Shown piece by piece: positions 17,757-27,822 of a stretch of DNA of 55,871 nt. Numbering within the stretch: the first letter of the stretch is position 1; each line of letters opens with the position of its first letter. The notes under the pieces were generated by a model. It did not search any database. It was not told the origin of the DNA and was given only the letters and a program-made list of their open reading frames with translations. The DNA comes from an uncultured Flavobacteriales bacterium (GTDB lineage: Bacteria; Bacteroidota; Bacteroidia; Flavobacteriales; Schleiferiaceae). The stretch is from contig CALKDS010000058.1 of the NCBI GenBank assembly GCA_938084135.1, forward strand, positions 1 through 55,871, in the 5' to 3' direction. The translations under genes and the position numbers were made by a program.

Positions 17757-18793
17757 TAGATGATAAGTCAGATCACAAACATGAAGATGAAGAGCTTTTT
17801 GAGCACTTTAATTTTGTTGCGGACGTTGGCCAGCAATTGCTAAGAGTAGATAAGTTTTTAATTAACTTAATGCGTCAAACATCTCGCAATCGAATTCAAA
17901 AAGCAGCTGAGGCAGGAGCGATTAGGGTTAACGGTATATCTGTAAAAAGTAATTATCGAGTTCGTCCGGGCGATCGAGTGGCTCTTGTCTTAGCTTACCC
18001 TCCGAGGGTTATCGAGTTATTGCCAGAAAACCTTTTTTTAGACATCGTCTATAAAGACTCTGAATTGGCAGTTGTAAATAAACCTTCAGGAATGGTGGTG
18101 CACCCTTCTTATGGTCACTATTCAGGAACATTAGTCAATGGTTTATTGCATGAATTTAAATCCTTACCCGAAGCAAGTGATAGTGAAAGGCCAGGCTTGG
18201 TTCATCGAATTGATAAAGACACTACAGGTATACTAGTTGTCGCTAGAAATGAGTTTGCTCTAGCCTTTTTAGCAAAACAATTTGCAGATCATACAACTGA
18301 ACGTGAATATCATGCTATTGCTTGGGGAAATATAAAACAAGAATCAGGCACTATTATTGGTAACGTTGGAAGAAGCTTGCGGGATAGAAAAATAATGTCT
18401 GTTTTTCCCGATGGGAAATATGGTAAAGAAGCAACAACTCATTTTAAGGTTTTAGAAAGATTTGGTTTTGCCACTTTAGTTTCGTGTCGCCTTGAAACAG
18501 GAAGAACTCATCAGATAAGGGTCCATTTCCAATCAATTGGTCATTCTTTATTTGGTGATCAAACTTATGGCGGAGACAGGATACCAAAACTTCATGGCTA
18601 TCCAAGGTTTAAGAGCTTTATGGAGAATAATTTAAGCCTTTGCCCGCGACAAGCACTCCATGCTAGATTGATAGGTTTTGTTCACCCAACTACATTACAA
18701 AAAATGAAATTTGAAATCCCTATTGCAAAGGATATTGATCAAATTTTAGATCGGTTTAGAGTTTATGCTGACTCCGGAAAGATTCTGGATTAA
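17753..18793 (+). CDS. rluD: RluA-family pseudouridine synthase (RluD-like)
   Basis: 346 residues. An S4 RNA-binding domain (about 38-95, RVDKFLINLM ... RVNGISVKSNYRVRPGD) is followed by the catalytic domain with the signature GLVHRIDKDTTGILVVA; Asp164 is the catalytic residue. Target uridines in 23S rRNA are inferred from the RluD-like architecture. A charged N-terminal tail of about 25 residues is ordinary in Bacteroidota. It overlaps the T9SS cargo gene by four bases (ATGA) and ends three bases before the opposing acyl-CoA ligase. Confidence 0.92.
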   Translation: MIDDKSDHKHEDEELFEHFNFVADVGQQLLRVDKFLINLMRQTSRNRIQKAAEAGAIRVNGISVKSNYRVRPGDRVALVLAYPPRVIELLPENLFLDIVYKDSELAVVNKPSGMVVHPSYGHYSGTLVNGLLHEFKSLPEASDSERPGLVHRIDKDTTGILVVARNEFALAFLAKQFADHTTEREYHAIAWGNIKQESGTIIGNVGRSLRDRKIMSVFPDGKYGKEATTHFKVLERFGFATLVSCRLETGRTHQIRVHFQSIGHSLFGDQTYGGDRIPKLHGYPRFKSFMENNLSLCPRQALHARLIGFVHPTTLQKMKFEIPIAKDIDQILDRFRVYADSGKILD

Positions 18794-18796
18794 TGC

Positions 18797-20563
18797 TCAA
18801 AAAAGAGACTCATAATCTTCAGAGTACATCGATAAAATGGGTTTTCTACGTAATTTCATAGTTGGTGTTAAGTGACCCGACGGGATAGTCCACGCTTCAT
18901 TACAGATATATATTTTTTTTACCTGCTCCCATTTTGCGAATTGTTCATTTTTCCCATCTATTTCTTTCTTTATTCTTGAAATAACTTCAGGATGTTTGAC
19001 CATTTCTTCATTTGAAGTAAATTTTATTTCTTTCCTCTCGCACCATGATGCAATAAAATCAAATTGCGGTTGTATCAGTAGGACGGGGAACTTTTTATTT
19101 TCTCCTGCGACCATGCATTGCTCTACGAAGGGTGACTCTTTAAAAACATTTTCCATATTCTGCGGTGCGATGTACTTACCTCCCGAAGATTTAAAGATTT
19201 CTTTTTTTCTATCTGTAATTTTGAGGTATCCTCCCGCTAGTATTTTCCCAATATCTCCAGTTCTAAACCAACCATCTTCTGTCATGACTTCAGCCGTTAA
19301 ATCAGGACGGCCATAATAGCCCATCATAATATTCGGTCCTTTTGCAAGGATTTCTCCATCTGAATCTAATTTTATCTCAACTCCATTCAAAGGAGGTCCA
19401 ACTGTCCCTAAAACATGACCTTTACCAGTTGGTAGGTTAACTGTAAGCACCGGAGAGGTCTCGGTTAAACCATAGCCTTCTTGTATGTTCACTCCTGCTC
19501 CAGCAAATATTCTTGCTAATTTTGGATTTAAAGCTGCTGCACCGGAGGCGATAGCTAATACCTTTCCACCTAGAGCTTCCTTCCACTTTGAGAAAATAAT
19601 TTTTCTTGCCATTTTTAGCTGAAACTTATAAAGGGATGACTTTCCTTCATGCTCATATTGTTCAGCAAGTCCAACCGCCCAGAAAAATAATAAACGTTTT
19701 ATTCCAGATAGATTTTTCCCTTTGTCCATTATTCGATCAAATACTTTTTCTAATAACCTAGGTACAGCCGAAAAAACCTCTGGATGGATTTCACGTAAAT
19801 TATCTCCAATAGTTTCAAGGCTTTCCGCGTAATAAGTACCTACTCCAGTTTTCATGTAAACATAAACAAGTACTCGTTCATAGCTATGGCAAAGGGGTAA
19901 AAAGCTTAAGCCTTTTGCCACAGGGTCTACGGGAAGTCTTTCCGCAGCAGCAATGGCATTTTGAGTTATGTTGTTATGACTTAGCATTACTCCTTTCGGC
20001 GTTCCGGTTGTTCCTGAAGTATATATTAAAGTTGCTAATTCTTCAGGTTTCACAGAAGCCATACGTTCAGTTAACTCTGATTGATGTTTTTCATCGCCTT
20101 TGGACAAAACAACATCCCATGAGTCACAATTATTAATTGGCTCAAAGGAAAAGATATTTTTCAAACTTGGAACTTGATCTTTTATTGCGTTTACTTTATC
20201 AAATAATCCTTTATCGCTCAAGAAGCAATATTTTACTTCTGCATCATTGAATATAAAATTATAATCTTCTGATGTTATTGTTGGATAGACAGGGACATCA
20301 ATTGCTCCAACACTTAAAATTGCCTGATCGCAAACATTCCATTCCATTCTATTATTAGTAGATATAATTGCGATTTTATCACCTGGCTCGACACCCAGAT
20401 CGATCAGTCCTCTTGCTAATTTCTCTGCTTTACTTAGGTAATCTTCAGTTGATAAAGATTCCCAAACGCCTTTTGATTTAGTATTTAGTGCATCCTTTCG
20501 AGGATGGTTTTTTAAAGCATAATAAGCAAAGTCAAATAATCTTTTAGGTTCCTGGTTAGCCAT
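18797..20563 (-). CDS. Long-chain fatty acid--CoA ligase (AMP-forming)
   Basis: 588 residues. Activates fatty acids to acyl-CoA through acyl-AMP. ATP motif TLIYTSGTTGTPKGVMLSHNN, then EGYGLTETSPVLT, DGWFRTGDIG and the C-terminal ITDRKKEIFKSSGGKYIAPQ. Normal length for the bacterial FadD/FAA class, with no membrane segment. Nineteen bases separate it from the amidohydrolase gene upstream on the same strand, so the two may share a transcript. Confidence 0.92.
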   Translation of the reverse strand: MANQEPKRLFDFAYYALKNHPRKDALNTKSKGVWESLSTEDYLSKAEKLARGLIDLGVEPGDKIAIISTNNRMEWNVCDQAILSVGAIDVPVYPTITSEDYNFIFNDAEVKYCFLSDKGLFDKVNAIKDQVPSLKNIFSFEPINNCDSWDVVLSKGDEKHQSELTERMASVKPEELATLIYTSGTTGTPKGVMLSHNNITQNAIAAAERLPVDPVAKGLSFLPLCHSYERVLVYVYMKTGVGTYYAESLETIGDNLREIHPEVFSAVPRLLEKVFDRIMDKGKNLSGIKRLLFFWAVGLAEQYEHEGKSSLYKFQLKMARKIIFSKWKEALGGKVLAIASGAAALNPKLARIFAGAGVNIQEGYGLTETSPVLTVNLPTGKGHVLGTVGPPLNGVEIKLDSDGEILAKGPNIMMGYYGRPDLTAEVMTEDGWFRTGDIGKILAGGYLKITDRKKEIFKSSGGKYIAPQNMENVFKESPFVEQCMVAGENKKFPVLLIQPQFDFIASWCERKEIKFTSNEEMVKHPEVISRIKKEIDGKNEQFAKWEQVKKIYICNEAWTIPSGHLTPTMKLRRKPILSMYSEDYESLF

Positions 20564-20582
20564 AGTTAGAGTTATAATTCGT

Positions 20583-22355
20583 TTAGTTATTCACATGGTT
20601 AACATAAACCTGTTCACCATGTATCCATGTTTCTGATACTTTTAGTTTTGGAATACTGTCTTCCGGACACCTCATAATATCAGATGTAAAGATGCTAAAA
20701 TTTGCCCACATTCCTAATTTGATTTGACCAACTTCATTTTCTTGGAAAGAAGCATATGCAGCATCCCTTGTCATTCCAATCAACGCCTGCTCTCTGCTAA
20801 GAGCTTCTTGAATTTGAAAACTCTCTTTTGAGCCTTTATCTAATGATTTTCTTGAAATTGCAGCATAGATAGTATGTAAAGGGTTCATGGATTCCACAGG
20901 GAAGTCTGTACCCAGAGGTAGAATTCCTCCACTAGACTTTCTTAAGGATGAATATGAATAGGCATATGATATCCTTTCTGGTCCGAGACGGTCTGTTGCC
21001 CAACTCATGTCACTTGTAGCATGAGAGGGTTGAACAGAAGGTATTATCCCTAGTCCAAAATTCAATCGATCATCTGGGTGAACGACCTGTGCATGTTCAA
21101 TCCTCCACCTTAGATCATTTTTTTTCAGGGGATCAATAAAAAGTTTATAAATGGTCAACATTCTTCTATTTGCTGAGTCGCCAATCGAATGAGTATTCAT
21201 TTGCCAACCATTATTATATAATCGTTCGGCGGCAGATTTCATATAATCAGTGCTTCGTACTTCAAACCCAAAGTGATTTTCTCTGTCTGTGTATGATTCC
21301 CGCATTAGAGCCCCTCTGCTACCTAGTGATCCATCTGAGTAGAATTTAAAGCTTCTTACATCCAGCAAATTTGTTTTCAGTGGCCCTGACTTGATCCAAA
21401 AATTTATTTCACTGGGACTTTCACTTACCATCACATAAAGAGGCATTTTTAGTTTTTTCTTTTTCTGAAGTTCATCAATCAACATTATGTCTTCAGATGG
21501 TAGGCCAGCTTCATGAATTCCCGTTAGACCGTATTCAAATGCTTTTTTTTGAACTACTAATAGTGCTTCTGATTTTTCTTCATTAGTGGGTTTTGCTATC
21601 GATAAAAGTGATTGGGCATTATCTATTAGCAGTCCTGTTAAATTTTCATTTTCTTTTAATATTTCTCCACCTTTAATTACACTATTAATATCAATTTTTG
21701 ATTGTCTCAGAGCGATGGAATTAGCTAAAATGGCATGACCATCGATACGGCTAAGAATAATAGGATTATCACTTAGTTTTTCTAATGATGAATTATCTGG
21801 AAATTTTTTGATTTTCCAATCATTTTGATCCCAACCTTGTCCTCGATAAACTTTTTCATCAGGATTATTTTTTATAAAATCCTCAACTATTTTAACGCAT
21901 TCCTTCCATGATTTAGTTCCTGCTAAGTTTATAGACTTTAGGGTAAGGCCTTGATATAGAAAATGGGCATGAGCATCTATGAAGCCTGGATAAACATATG
22001 CTCCGTTAAGATCAGTAATATTTGATTCTATTGGGTAATAGGGAGGTGTTTCAGTTAGAATACTATCTATTTTGCCATCTACAATAGATATGTTTCCGAA
22101 GATGTAATAAAGCGAATCATTATAAAATTGTGCAATGTTTCCATTTGTCAAAATCTTATCTACTTTTTTAATAAAGTAACCTCCTGTGGAGGTATTATTA
22201 TTTAACAAGCTATCAACCTCATCTACCAGTTTTCGTATTTGATTGATATTATCTTGTAGATTAGAGTCAAGGAATTGCATGCTTATCGATGTTGACGAGC
22301 ATCCAATAAAACTAACAATTAGTAGTGAAAAAAATATCTTTAATAATGAATTCAT
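20583..22355 (-). CDS. YtcJ-like amidohydrolase, lipoprotein
   Basis: 590 residues. Lipoprotein signal with FIGC (Cys19), so it acts outside the cytoplasm. A spacer of about 60 residues follows, then an amidohydrolase-3 barrel with metal-binding PGFIDAHAHF (His129 and His131), RIEHAQVV and GTDFPVESMNPL, and the C-terminal IKLGMWANFSIF. Known relatives hydrolyse amides or carbamates; the substrate here is not predictable. A near-consensus TACCTTAG box (22360-22367, minus strand) lies four bases before the ATG. Confidence 0.88.
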   Translation of the reverse strand: MNSLLKIFFSLLIVSFIGCSSTSISMQFLDSNLQDNINQIRKLVDEVDSLLNNNTSTGGYFIKKVDKILTNGNIAQFYNDSLYYIFGNISIVDGKIDSILTETPPYYPIESNITDLNGAYVYPGFIDAHAHFLYQGLTLKSINLAGTKSWKECVKIVEDFIKNNPDEKVYRGQGWDQNDWKIKKFPDNSSLEKLSDNPIILSRIDGHAILANSIALRQSKIDINSVIKGGEILKENENLTGLLIDNAQSLLSIAKPTNEEKSEALLVVQKKAFEYGLTGIHEAGLPSEDIMLIDELQKKKKLKMPLYVMVSESPSEINFWIKSGPLKTNLLDVRSFKFYSDGSLGSRGALMRESYTDRENHFGFEVRSTDYMKSAAERLYNNGWQMNTHSIGDSANRRMLTIYKLFIDPLKKNDLRWRIEHAQVVHPDDRLNFGLGIIPSVQPSHATSDMSWATDRLGPERISYAYSYSSLRKSSGGILPLGTDFPVESMNPLHTIYAAISRKSLDKGSKESFQIQEALSREQALIGMTRDAAYASFQENEVGQIKLGMWANFSIFTSDIMRCPEDSIPKLKVSETWIHGEQVYVNHVNN

Positions 22356-22381
22356 AGATCTAAGGTAGTTATGCCTGGTTG

Positions 22382-22389
22382 TACCTTTG
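22382..22389 (+). promoter_or_regulatory. -7 promoter box of purL
   Basis: TACCTTTG, a full match to TAnnTTTG, ending 18 bases before the ATG at 22408. It contains the TTG at 22387 that could be mistaken for the purL start. No good TTG element is seen about 19 bases upstream. Confidence 0.45.
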
Positions 22390-22407
22390 AGTCAAAGAAT
22401 ATCGCAC

Positions 22408-24642
22408 ATGGATTCATTATCATCTACAACTGTCGAAACTGCTCAGGAATTGGGTCTGTTGCCTGAAGAATATGATGAAATCTGTAATGTATTGGGTAGG
22501 ACTCCAAATTTTACAGAATTGAATATTTATTCTGTTATGTGGTCAGAACATTGCTCATATAAGAACTCGATAAAATGGTTAAAGAAATTACCTAAAGATG
22601 GACCCCAAATGCTTGCAAAAGCTGGTGAAGAAAATGCTGGTTTAGTTGATATTGGCGAGGGTTTGGCGTGTTGTTTTAAAATCGAATCACACAATCACCC
22701 TTCGGCATTAGAGCCTTTTCAGGGCGCTGCAACAGGAGTTGGTGGGATAAATCGTGATATATTCACAATGGGTGCTCGTCCTATTGCTCAACTAAATAGC
22801 CTTCGTTTTGGCGATCCAAATTCTGTTCGCACCAAATGGCTCGTTGATGGGGTGGTAAAAGGCATTAGTACCTATGGCAATTCTTTCGGTATTCCTACGG
22901 TTGGGGGTGAAGTTTATTTTGATAAATGTTATGAGCAGAATCCATTAGTTAATGCTTTCTCTGCGGGCATAGTTGACGTAGGTGGTCAGATTTCCGCTAA
23001 GGCTGAGGGTGTTGGTAATGCAGTTTATATTGTTGGAAGTTCAACAGGAAGAGATGGTGTTCATGGGGCAGCATTTGCTTCAAAGGATTTAACCGAAGAC
23101 AGTGCAAATGACATTCCTTCAGTTCAAGTTGGAGATCCTTTTCAGGAGAAGCTTTTGCTTGAGGCAACTATGGAATTAGCAAAAATTGATGCTGTCAAAG
23201 GAATGCAAGACATGGGAGCTGCAGGGATAACCTGCTCCACTAGCGAAATGAGTGCTGGTGGAAAAGTAGGTATGGATATTTGGCTTGATAAAGTTCCAAC
23301 TCGCCAAGAGGGAATGGAACCATGGGAAATTCTGCTTTCAGAATCACAAGAGAGAATGCTAGTTGTAGTAGATAAAGGTCGCGAAAATGATGTACAAGAG
23401 ATTTTTGATAAGTGGGACATTCATTGTAAGAAGATTGGTGTTGTAACAGCAGGGCCACTATTACGATATTTCTGGAATGAGGAAAAAATTGCGGAAATAC
23501 CAGCTGAGTCTCTTGTACTTGGAGGAGGTGCCCCAATTTATGATCGTGAAATTAAAGAACCCATTTATTTTAAAGAGTTCAAGAAATTCGACATAAAAAA
23601 AATTCCGGAACCAAAAGATCTATTAAACGTTGCAAAAAAAATAATAGCATTACCTAATATATCGTCAAAAAAATATATTTATGAGCAATATGATTCCATG
23701 GTTGGAACAAAAAATCGTTCCACTAATAAACCCAGTGATGCGTCAATAGTTAATATCAAAGGGTCTAGGAGAGCAATAGCGATGACTGTAGATTGTAATA
23801 GTCGATATGTTCATGCTGATCCTGAAGTGGGAACAATGATTGCTGTCTCAGAGAATGCTAGGAATATTATCTGCTCAGGCGGCGAGCCATCCGCAATAAC
23901 AAATTGTTTAAATTTTGGAAACCCATATAATCCAGAAGTCTATTGGCAGTTTACTGGGGCAATAAAAGGAATGTCAAAGGCTTGTGAGCGGTTTAGAACT
24001 CCAGTTACTGGAGGAAATGTCAGTTTTTATAATCAAACTCAAGTAGGGGATACAATTGAACCCGTTTTTCCAACACCTACAATTGCCATGATTGGTTTGA
24101 TCAAGGATATCGACAATGTTACAACAATTCAATACAAAACCAAAGGAGATTTGATCTACCAAATAGGTCCAACTTATGAAGACATTGCTTCGAGTCAATA
24201 TCTTGTTAATATTCACGGAGTTGACGAATCTCCGGCACCTATTTTTGATCTTGAACAAGAATTTCTCGTGCATAAAAAAGTTCAAAATCTGATAAAAAAA
24301 GAAATTATATCAAGTGCTCACGATATTTCAGAAGGTGGTCTTTTTGTTACCTTAATGGAGAGCGCTATGCTCTCGAATTTAGGATTTGATATAACAACTG
24401 ATTCTTCTGTTAGAAATGATGCCTATCTTTTTGGTGAAAGTCAAAGTCGAATTATAATTAGCGTTTCGCCTGATAATGAAGATGAATTAATCGATCTTAT
24501 GATGACGAAAGATGTTGAATTTCATCTTGTAGGTCATGTAACAAAAGGCGCAATACGCATTGATGACCAGGATTGGGGGGATGTCAATTTTTTCAGGGAT
24601 TTATATGATAATGCTCTAGGAGATATACTTGATAAATATTAA
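22408..24642 (+). CDS. purL: Phosphoribosylformylglycinamidine synthase, PurL subunit
   Basis: 744 residues from the ATG at 22408. Small-type PurL, which converts FGAR and glutamine to FGAM in purine synthesis and needs PurS and PurQ from elsewhere. Motifs: VMWSEHCSYKNS, KIESHNHPSALEPFQGAATGVGG and MGARPIA near the N-terminus; QDMGAAGITCSTSEMS in the middle; TGGNVSFYN and SAHDISEGGL in the C-terminal repeat. A TTG at 22387 would add seven residues, but it lies inside the promoter box and is rejected. The gene converges on pheT with a six-base gap. Confidence 0.96.
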   Translation: MDSLSSTTVETAQELGLLPEEYDEICNVLGRTPNFTELNIYSVMWSEHCSYKNSIKWLKKLPKDGPQMLAKAGEENAGLVDIGEGLACCFKIESHNHPSALEPFQGAATGVGGINRDIFTMGARPIAQLNSLRFGDPNSVRTKWLVDGVVKGISTYGNSFGIPTVGGEVYFDKCYEQNPLVNAFSAGIVDVGGQISAKAEGVGNAVYIVGSSTGRDGVHGAAFASKDLTEDSANDIPSVQVGDPFQEKLLLEATMELAKIDAVKGMQDMGAAGITCSTSEMSAGGKVGMDIWLDKVPTRQEGMEPWEILLSESQERMLVVVDKGRENDVQEIFDKWDIHCKKIGVVTAGPLLRYFWNEEKIAEIPAESLVLGGGAPIYDREIKEPIYFKEFKKFDIKKIPEPKDLLNVAKKIIALPNISSKKYIYEQYDSMVGTKNRSTNKPSDASIVNIKGSRRAIAMTVDCNSRYVHADPEVGTMIAVSENARNIICSGGEPSAITNCLNFGNPYNPEVYWQFTGAIKGMSKACERFRTPVTGGNVSFYNQTQVGDTIEPVFPTPTIAMIGLIKDIDNVTTIQYKTKGDLIYQIGPTYEDIASSQYLVNIHGVDESPAPIFDLEQEFLVHKKVQNLIKKEIISSAHDISEGGLFVTLMESAMLSNLGFDITTDSSVRNDAYLFGESQSRIIISVSPDNEDELIDLMMTKDVEFHLVGHVTKGAIRIDDQDWGDVNFFRDLYDNALGDILDKY

Positions 24643-24648
24643 GTATTA

Positions 24649-27090
24649 TTAGGATCTAATCTCTGCATCAACATCAGATTTTAAGAAATCAATAATTCTC
24701 GATACTGACTTTTCAATTTGAGAATCTTTAAGGGTTCTACTTAAATCTTGAAAAATTAATCTTACTCCAAATGAACTTCGGTCTTTTCCAATTTTTTCTC
24801 CTTGAAAAACATCAAAAAGTTCAAAGTCAACTAGCGTTTTTTCTTTAGATTTTTTAATTGCAAGTTTGATAGCTGCATATTTAATCTCAGACTTTACAAT
24901 TATTGCTAAATCTCTTGTCACTTTGGGGAATTTTGGAGTTTCTTTATATCGCACTTTGGAAATTTTAGCAATTTGACAAACGTTATCCCAATGGAAAATG
25001 CTTGCCAAAACTGCTTCTTTAACATCTGATTTTTTTAAAGCCCATTCATCTACCCAAGAGATTGTTGCCAATACCTTTTGACCACTTTCTAATCTTATAC
25101 CACCGGACCAGTTTCCAGCAATAGGCTCCTGCTCTATTTCATTTATTTTATCAATACCTAAGTAAGCAAGTAAGCCAATGCTAATGCCTTTTAATGTAAA
25201 GAAATCAACTTTAGTTTTTTCTTTATTCCAGTGAGATCTGGGAAACTCTCCGCTTAGCCAAATTCCTAAATGATTTTTTTCAGAATAATTATTTTCTTGA
25301 GAACTAGAATAAACTCGCCCAAATTCAAAAATAGATATATTGGATTCTTGTCTTTTTGAATTATAACTAATCGCATTCAATCCGCCCATCAATAATGTCG
25401 GACGCATGATTTCTAACTCTTGACTTAGTGGATTAAGTATTTTTACATTGTTTTCAGAGTTAATACTTGGATGATTCGAGTATAACTCTGAGCTTGTGAG
25501 CGAATTATTCATAATCTCATAAAGCCCATTAGCTACAAGGTAGTCTGTTGCTTTTCTTCTTAAAGATTCATTTGATATTACTTCATTTTCAGCCAAGCTT
25601 AAGCGCATTCTCTCGGGAAAAGGAATAGAATTGAAACCATAAATTCTTAATATCTCTTCAGCAATATCAGCCTCTCTTGTAACATCCCATCGATAGGCTG
25701 GTATGGATAATTCTAAATTTGATCTTGTCAATATGGTTGAGGAAATATCTAATGAATCAAGGATGGATATGACTTCACTTTGATTTATATCGTGACCAAT
25801 TAATTTAGTTATTCGAGTTAAATCAATTTCAATAATTCGATTATCGAATCGGGAGTCATTTAAACTCTTTTCAGAAAACCCTGTAATAGTAGCATTTGGA
25901 AATATTTCGTTGATTAATTTCCATGCTAAAACAAGAGCATCGATACCAATATTTGGATCAACACCTCTTTCATATCTGAATGATGCATCGGTATTCAGAC
26001 CATGCCTTTTTGCAGTTTTCCTTATCACGACGGGATCAAACCATGCAGATTCAATAATAATATCCGTGCTATCCTCACTAACTCCTGAATTCTGCCCCCC
26101 AAAAACTCCAGCAAGAGCCAATGGTACTTGACTATCTGCGATCACTAAATCTTCTTTGTGTAGCTTCCTAGTTACTCCGTCAAGTGTAATTAGTTCTTCG
26201 TTGCTTTTCGCTCTCCTAATTTGAATAGAATTACCTATAATTTTTCCAGTATCAAAGGCGTGAATTGGATGCCCCTTGTCATTGAGGACATAGTTAGTAA
26301 TATCCACAATGGCATTTATAGGTTTTAGTCCAATAGCTTTTAGACGGCGCATAAGCCAGTCCGGAGAAGACATATTATTTAACCCGCTTATGCTTAGTAC
26401 TCTATATCGTGGGCATGCATATTTATCTTGAATGTTAATTTCAATATTTGAATCGGACTTAGACCATTCACTGATATTATTTTCATTCCAAATATATTTG
26501 ATTTTTTTATGAGTCGCCGCTGCCCTTAGATCTCTGGCAACTCCCAAATGGCTCATAGCATCCATTCTATTTGGAGTTAACCCAATTTCAAAAATGGAAT
26601 CAGATTTTAGACCTAAATATTCTGAAAGGGGAGTGCCTGAAATTGCATCATCACCCAAAATATAAATCCCATCATGTGATTTTCCAATGCCAAGTTCGTC
26701 CTCAGCGCAAAGCATTCCTTCTGATAACTCACCTCGTATTTTTCCTTTTTTTATCTTAACCCCTTTCTCAATACTTTCTGGATATATGGTACAACCAATT
26801 GTGGCAACTGGAATTTTTTGTCCAACCGCAATATTTGATGCTCCACAAACAATATTTAGAAGCTCATCAGTTCCAATATTAACTTTAGTACATGATAGTC
26901 TATCCGCATTTGGATGTTTAGACAGTGATACAATTTCACCTACGACTACCCCTTTTAGTCCACCTTCTATTTGATCTACTTGTTCAATTTTTTCAACTTC
27001 TAATCCCGTAGATGTTAAAATATCAGATAAACCTTCATCAGAAAGCTCAGTTTCAATATAGTCGTTTAACCATTCTTTAGAAATTAACAT
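24649..27090 (-). CDS. pheT: Phenylalanine--tRNA ligase beta subunit
   Basis: 813 residues, full bacterial length. Pairs with PheS (not in this window). Order: N-terminal tRNA-binding domain (about 40-150, GEIVSLSKHPNADRLS), B3/B4 editing domain (about 215-400, MSPDWLMRRLKAIG and HPIHAFDTGKI), B5 domain, the catalytic-like core, and the C-terminal anticodon-binding FDX-ACB domain (about 715-810). The ATG at 27090 is preceded by only five bases and then a perfect TATTTTTG box. Confidence 0.96.
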   Translation of the reverse strand: MLISKEWLNDYIETELSDEGLSDILTSTGLEVEKIEQVDQIEGGLKGVVVGEIVSLSKHPNADRLSCTKVNIGTDELLNIVCGASNIAVGQKIPVATIGCTIYPESIEKGVKIKKGKIRGELSEGMLCAEDELGIGKSHDGIYILGDDAISGTPLSEYLGLKSDSIFEIGLTPNRMDAMSHLGVARDLRAAATHKKIKYIWNENNISEWSKSDSNIEINIQDKYACPRYRVLSISGLNNMSSPDWLMRRLKAIGLKPINAIVDITNYVLNDKGHPIHAFDTGKIIGNSIQIRRAKSNEELITLDGVTRKLHKEDLVIADSQVPLALAGVFGGQNSGVSEDSTDIIIESAWFDPVVIRKTAKRHGLNTDASFRYERGVDPNIGIDALVLAWKLINEIFPNATITGFSEKSLNDSRFDNRIIEIDLTRITKLIGHDINQSEVISILDSLDISSTILTRSNLELSIPAYRWDVTREADIAEEILRIYGFNSIPFPERMRLSLAENEVISNESLRRKATDYLVANGLYEIMNNSLTSSELYSNHPSINSENNVKILNPLSQELEIMRPTLLMGGLNAISYNSKRQESNISIFEFGRVYSSSQENNYSEKNHLGIWLSGEFPRSHWNKEKTKVDFFTLKGISIGLLAYLGIDKINEIEQEPIAGNWSGGIRLESGQKVLATISWVDEWALKKSDVKEAVLASIFHWDNVCQIAKISKVRYKETPKFPKVTRDLAIIVKSEIKYAAIKLAIKKSKEKTLVDFELFDVFQGEKIGKDRSSFGVRLIFQDLSRTLKDSQIEKSVSRIIDFLKSDVDAEIRS

Positions 27091-27095
27091 AGCTG

Positions 27096-27103
27096 CAAAA
27101 ATA
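27096..27103 (-). promoter_or_regulatory. -7 promoter box directly before pheT
   Basis: The minus strand reads TATTTTTG, a full match, five bases before the pheT ATG. This predicts a leaderless or nearly leaderless transcript. It is in the 70-base gap after the VTT gene, so it does not overlap coding sequence. No clear -33 TTG is seen. Confidence 0.4.
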
Positions 27104-27160
27104 CACAGTAATTCATCCTTTGCTAGAAGAAATTCTGTACTATTTTGATCTAAATAAGAA

Positions 27161-27787
27161 TCATGTTAAACCAAATATAAAAAAAGCGTACAAGAAAAAC
27201 CTTAAAAATCTCGTAGTTGCGAGTATCAAAAATAATCTCAATCTAAAATTCACTATTCCTGCAATTGTGCATACGGGGGCAAATGGTAAAGGAGCTATAG
27301 CCGATAAAAATATTAGAAGCCCGCCAAATTTCTTTAGTTGTAAAGATTGCTCTTCGAATTTATTGTTTATCCATTTTTGAACAATGGGGAAATAATGTAT
27401 TCGTCTACCAATAAAGTAGCTTAAAACTCCACCTAAGTAACTTACAATTGCCAAAAGAAGGGTCATGAGATATGGGTGTTGCATCTCGCCTGCCCATAAA
27501 ATAAAAAAATCGGGAGGTAAGATACCAGTCACTATTTCGGATATTCCTAATAACATTATGACAGCAGTCCAATGAAATTTTGTTGTTATCCATTCTGCAA
27601 TAGATTCAATATCAACTAAATAATTATTTAAGAGCCAAATTGCCACAGCAAAAATTATTATCACCAATCCAAGCTTTCGAAATCCTTGAATTAAGAACTT
27701 ATACCCTCCACTGATTTGATAAAATCTGTGAGTTAATGAGACAGAGCGCCAAAAAGGGCGAATTTTTTTTAGCGGTCTGATTTTCAT
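27161..27787 (-). CDS. VTT-domain (DedA-like) membrane protein
   Basis: 208 residues. A basic cytoplasmic start, membrane helix at about 39-57, re-entrant regions and further helices (about 73-95, 103-125, 155-175 and 182-206). The VTT signature is visible as ILPPDFFILWAGEM and GGVLSYFIGRR, ending with APLPFAPVCTIAGIVNFR. The family is implicated in lipid flipping and membrane homeostasis. The gene follows recG by 35 bases on the same strand. I see no unusual residues; function beyond family is not known. Confidence 0.85.
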   Translation of the reverse strand: MKIRPLKKIRPFWRSVSLTHRFYQISGGYKFLIQGFRKLGLVIIIFAVAIWLLNNYLVDIESIAEWITTKFHWTAVIMLLGISEIVTGILPPDFFILWAGEMQHPYLMTLLLAIVSYLGGVLSYFIGRRIHYFPIVQKWINNKFEEQSLQLKKFGGLLIFLSAIAPLPFAPVCTIAGIVNFRLRLFLILATTRFLRFFLYAFFIFGLT

Positions 27788-27822
27788 TTTTAAATTTTAA
27801 TTTGGAATAATCGGATCACAAA

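Noticed and set aside
27120-27380. 86-codon plus-strand frame over the 3' end of the VTT gene
   Set aside because: Lysine- and asparagine-rich, antisense to a well-supported membrane protein, and without a family match.
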